From an uncultured Dialister sp. (lineage in GTDB: Bacteria; Bacillota_C; Negativicutes; Veillonellales; Dialisteraceae), in NCBI GenBank assembly GCA_900557365.1, contig UPXR01000014.1, forward strand, positions 1 through 16,352: a DNA stretch of 16,352 nt. The letters run 5' to 3'. Each line of letters starts with the position of its first letter. The first letter of the stretch is position 1. A program made the translations under genes and the position numbers. A model generated the notes under the pieces. The model saw only the letters and a list, made by a program, of their open reading frames with translations, did not search any database and was not told the DNA's origin. Below are positions 16,219 to 16,352 of the stretch, piece by piece.

Positions 16219-16352
16219 AGTGATTCCTCCTTTTAATTTTCCGAAAGAAATAAAAATGATAGAAAATAGAGCAAAAATGTATAACTTAAAATAGATGAAT
16301 TATCGGAAGAAGAAAATCTTCTTTATCTTTATTCTATCATATTTATAATTTA
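16219..16352 (-). promoter_or_regulatory. AT-rich upstream region of the alcohol dehydrogenase gene
   Basis: This is about 75% AT and gene-free. It contains a small perfect inverted repeat AAGAAG/CTTCTT (16307-16312 and 16318-16323), a possible operator or leader hairpin, and several AT-rich -10-like boxes on the minus strand. No well-spaced -35/-10 pair stands out. The true upstream end is beyond the window. Confidence 0.4.

Noticed and set aside
14782..16236. A 484-codon plus-strand frame opposite the alcohol dehydrogenase and cobW-like genes
   Set aside because: Both minus-strand genes show complete catalytic motifs; the plus-strand frame spans two genes and the gap between them.

Overview
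The window joins two unlike pieces of DNA. Positions 1 to about 5,556 are accessory DNA of mixed composition carrying antibiotic resistance. Positions from about 5,557 to the end are a compact chromosomal segment of roughly 50% GC. The chromosomal genes (Gram-negative-style phospholipid synthesis with Psd and PssA, a WecG/TagA glycosyltransferase, and Firmicute-like ribosome binding sites, promoters and L28) suggest a Negativicutes gut anaerobe, for example a relative of Dialister or Megasphaera. That placement is an inference from gene content, not from a marker gene.

Accessory part, almost all on the minus strand, read right to left. First come a 39-codon open frame of unknown origin next to the rpmB terminator and the 5' end of an IS1380-family transposase gene, cut off after about 56 codons. 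The break lies just upstream of an intact kanamycin/neomycin phosphotransferase gene, aph(3')-IIIa. Next are a broken YafY/WYL-type regulator and a complete tet(W) tetracycline ribosomal protection gene with its long attenuation leader (promoter, two tiny leader peptides, two hairpin terminators). A SAM-dependent methyltransferase gene follows 50 bases after tet(W). Last is a conjugative-element sigma factor gene with an in-frame TAG stop that runs off the window edge. The layout resembles a Tn916-like or related conjugative element, built by several insertions and deletions. The likely chromosome boundary is just downstream of rpmB, near 5,540-5,557.

Chromosomal part. rpmB (minus) and recG (plus) are divergent, each with a 17-bp-spaced promoter in the shared intergenic region, and recG has a structured 5' leader. 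A plus-strand operon follows: guaB-like, wecG/tagA, psd, pssA and a GT2 glycosyltransferase. All its junctions overlap by 1-8 bases, and it ends at a hairpin terminator. It links purine metabolism to phosphatidylserine/phosphatidylethanolamine synthesis and envelope glycan assembly. surE stands alone and converges, across a shared bidirectional terminator, on a minus-strand pair: a CobW-type G3E GTPase and an NADP-type zinc secondary alcohol dehydrogenase.

The most unusual observation is the guaB product. It has the IMP dehydrogenase fold signatures and CBS domains, but the catalytic loop reads GSISTT instead of GSICTT. Other active-site motifs (MLGS, YRGMGS, the RY dyad of the flap, DTxHGHS) are also altered, while the gene is intact and sits first in an operon. 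Second-tier observations are the truncated transposase that may supply a promoter to aph(3')-IIIa, the shortened tet(W) leader peptide, the nonsense-interrupted sigma gene and the chimeric regulator remnant.
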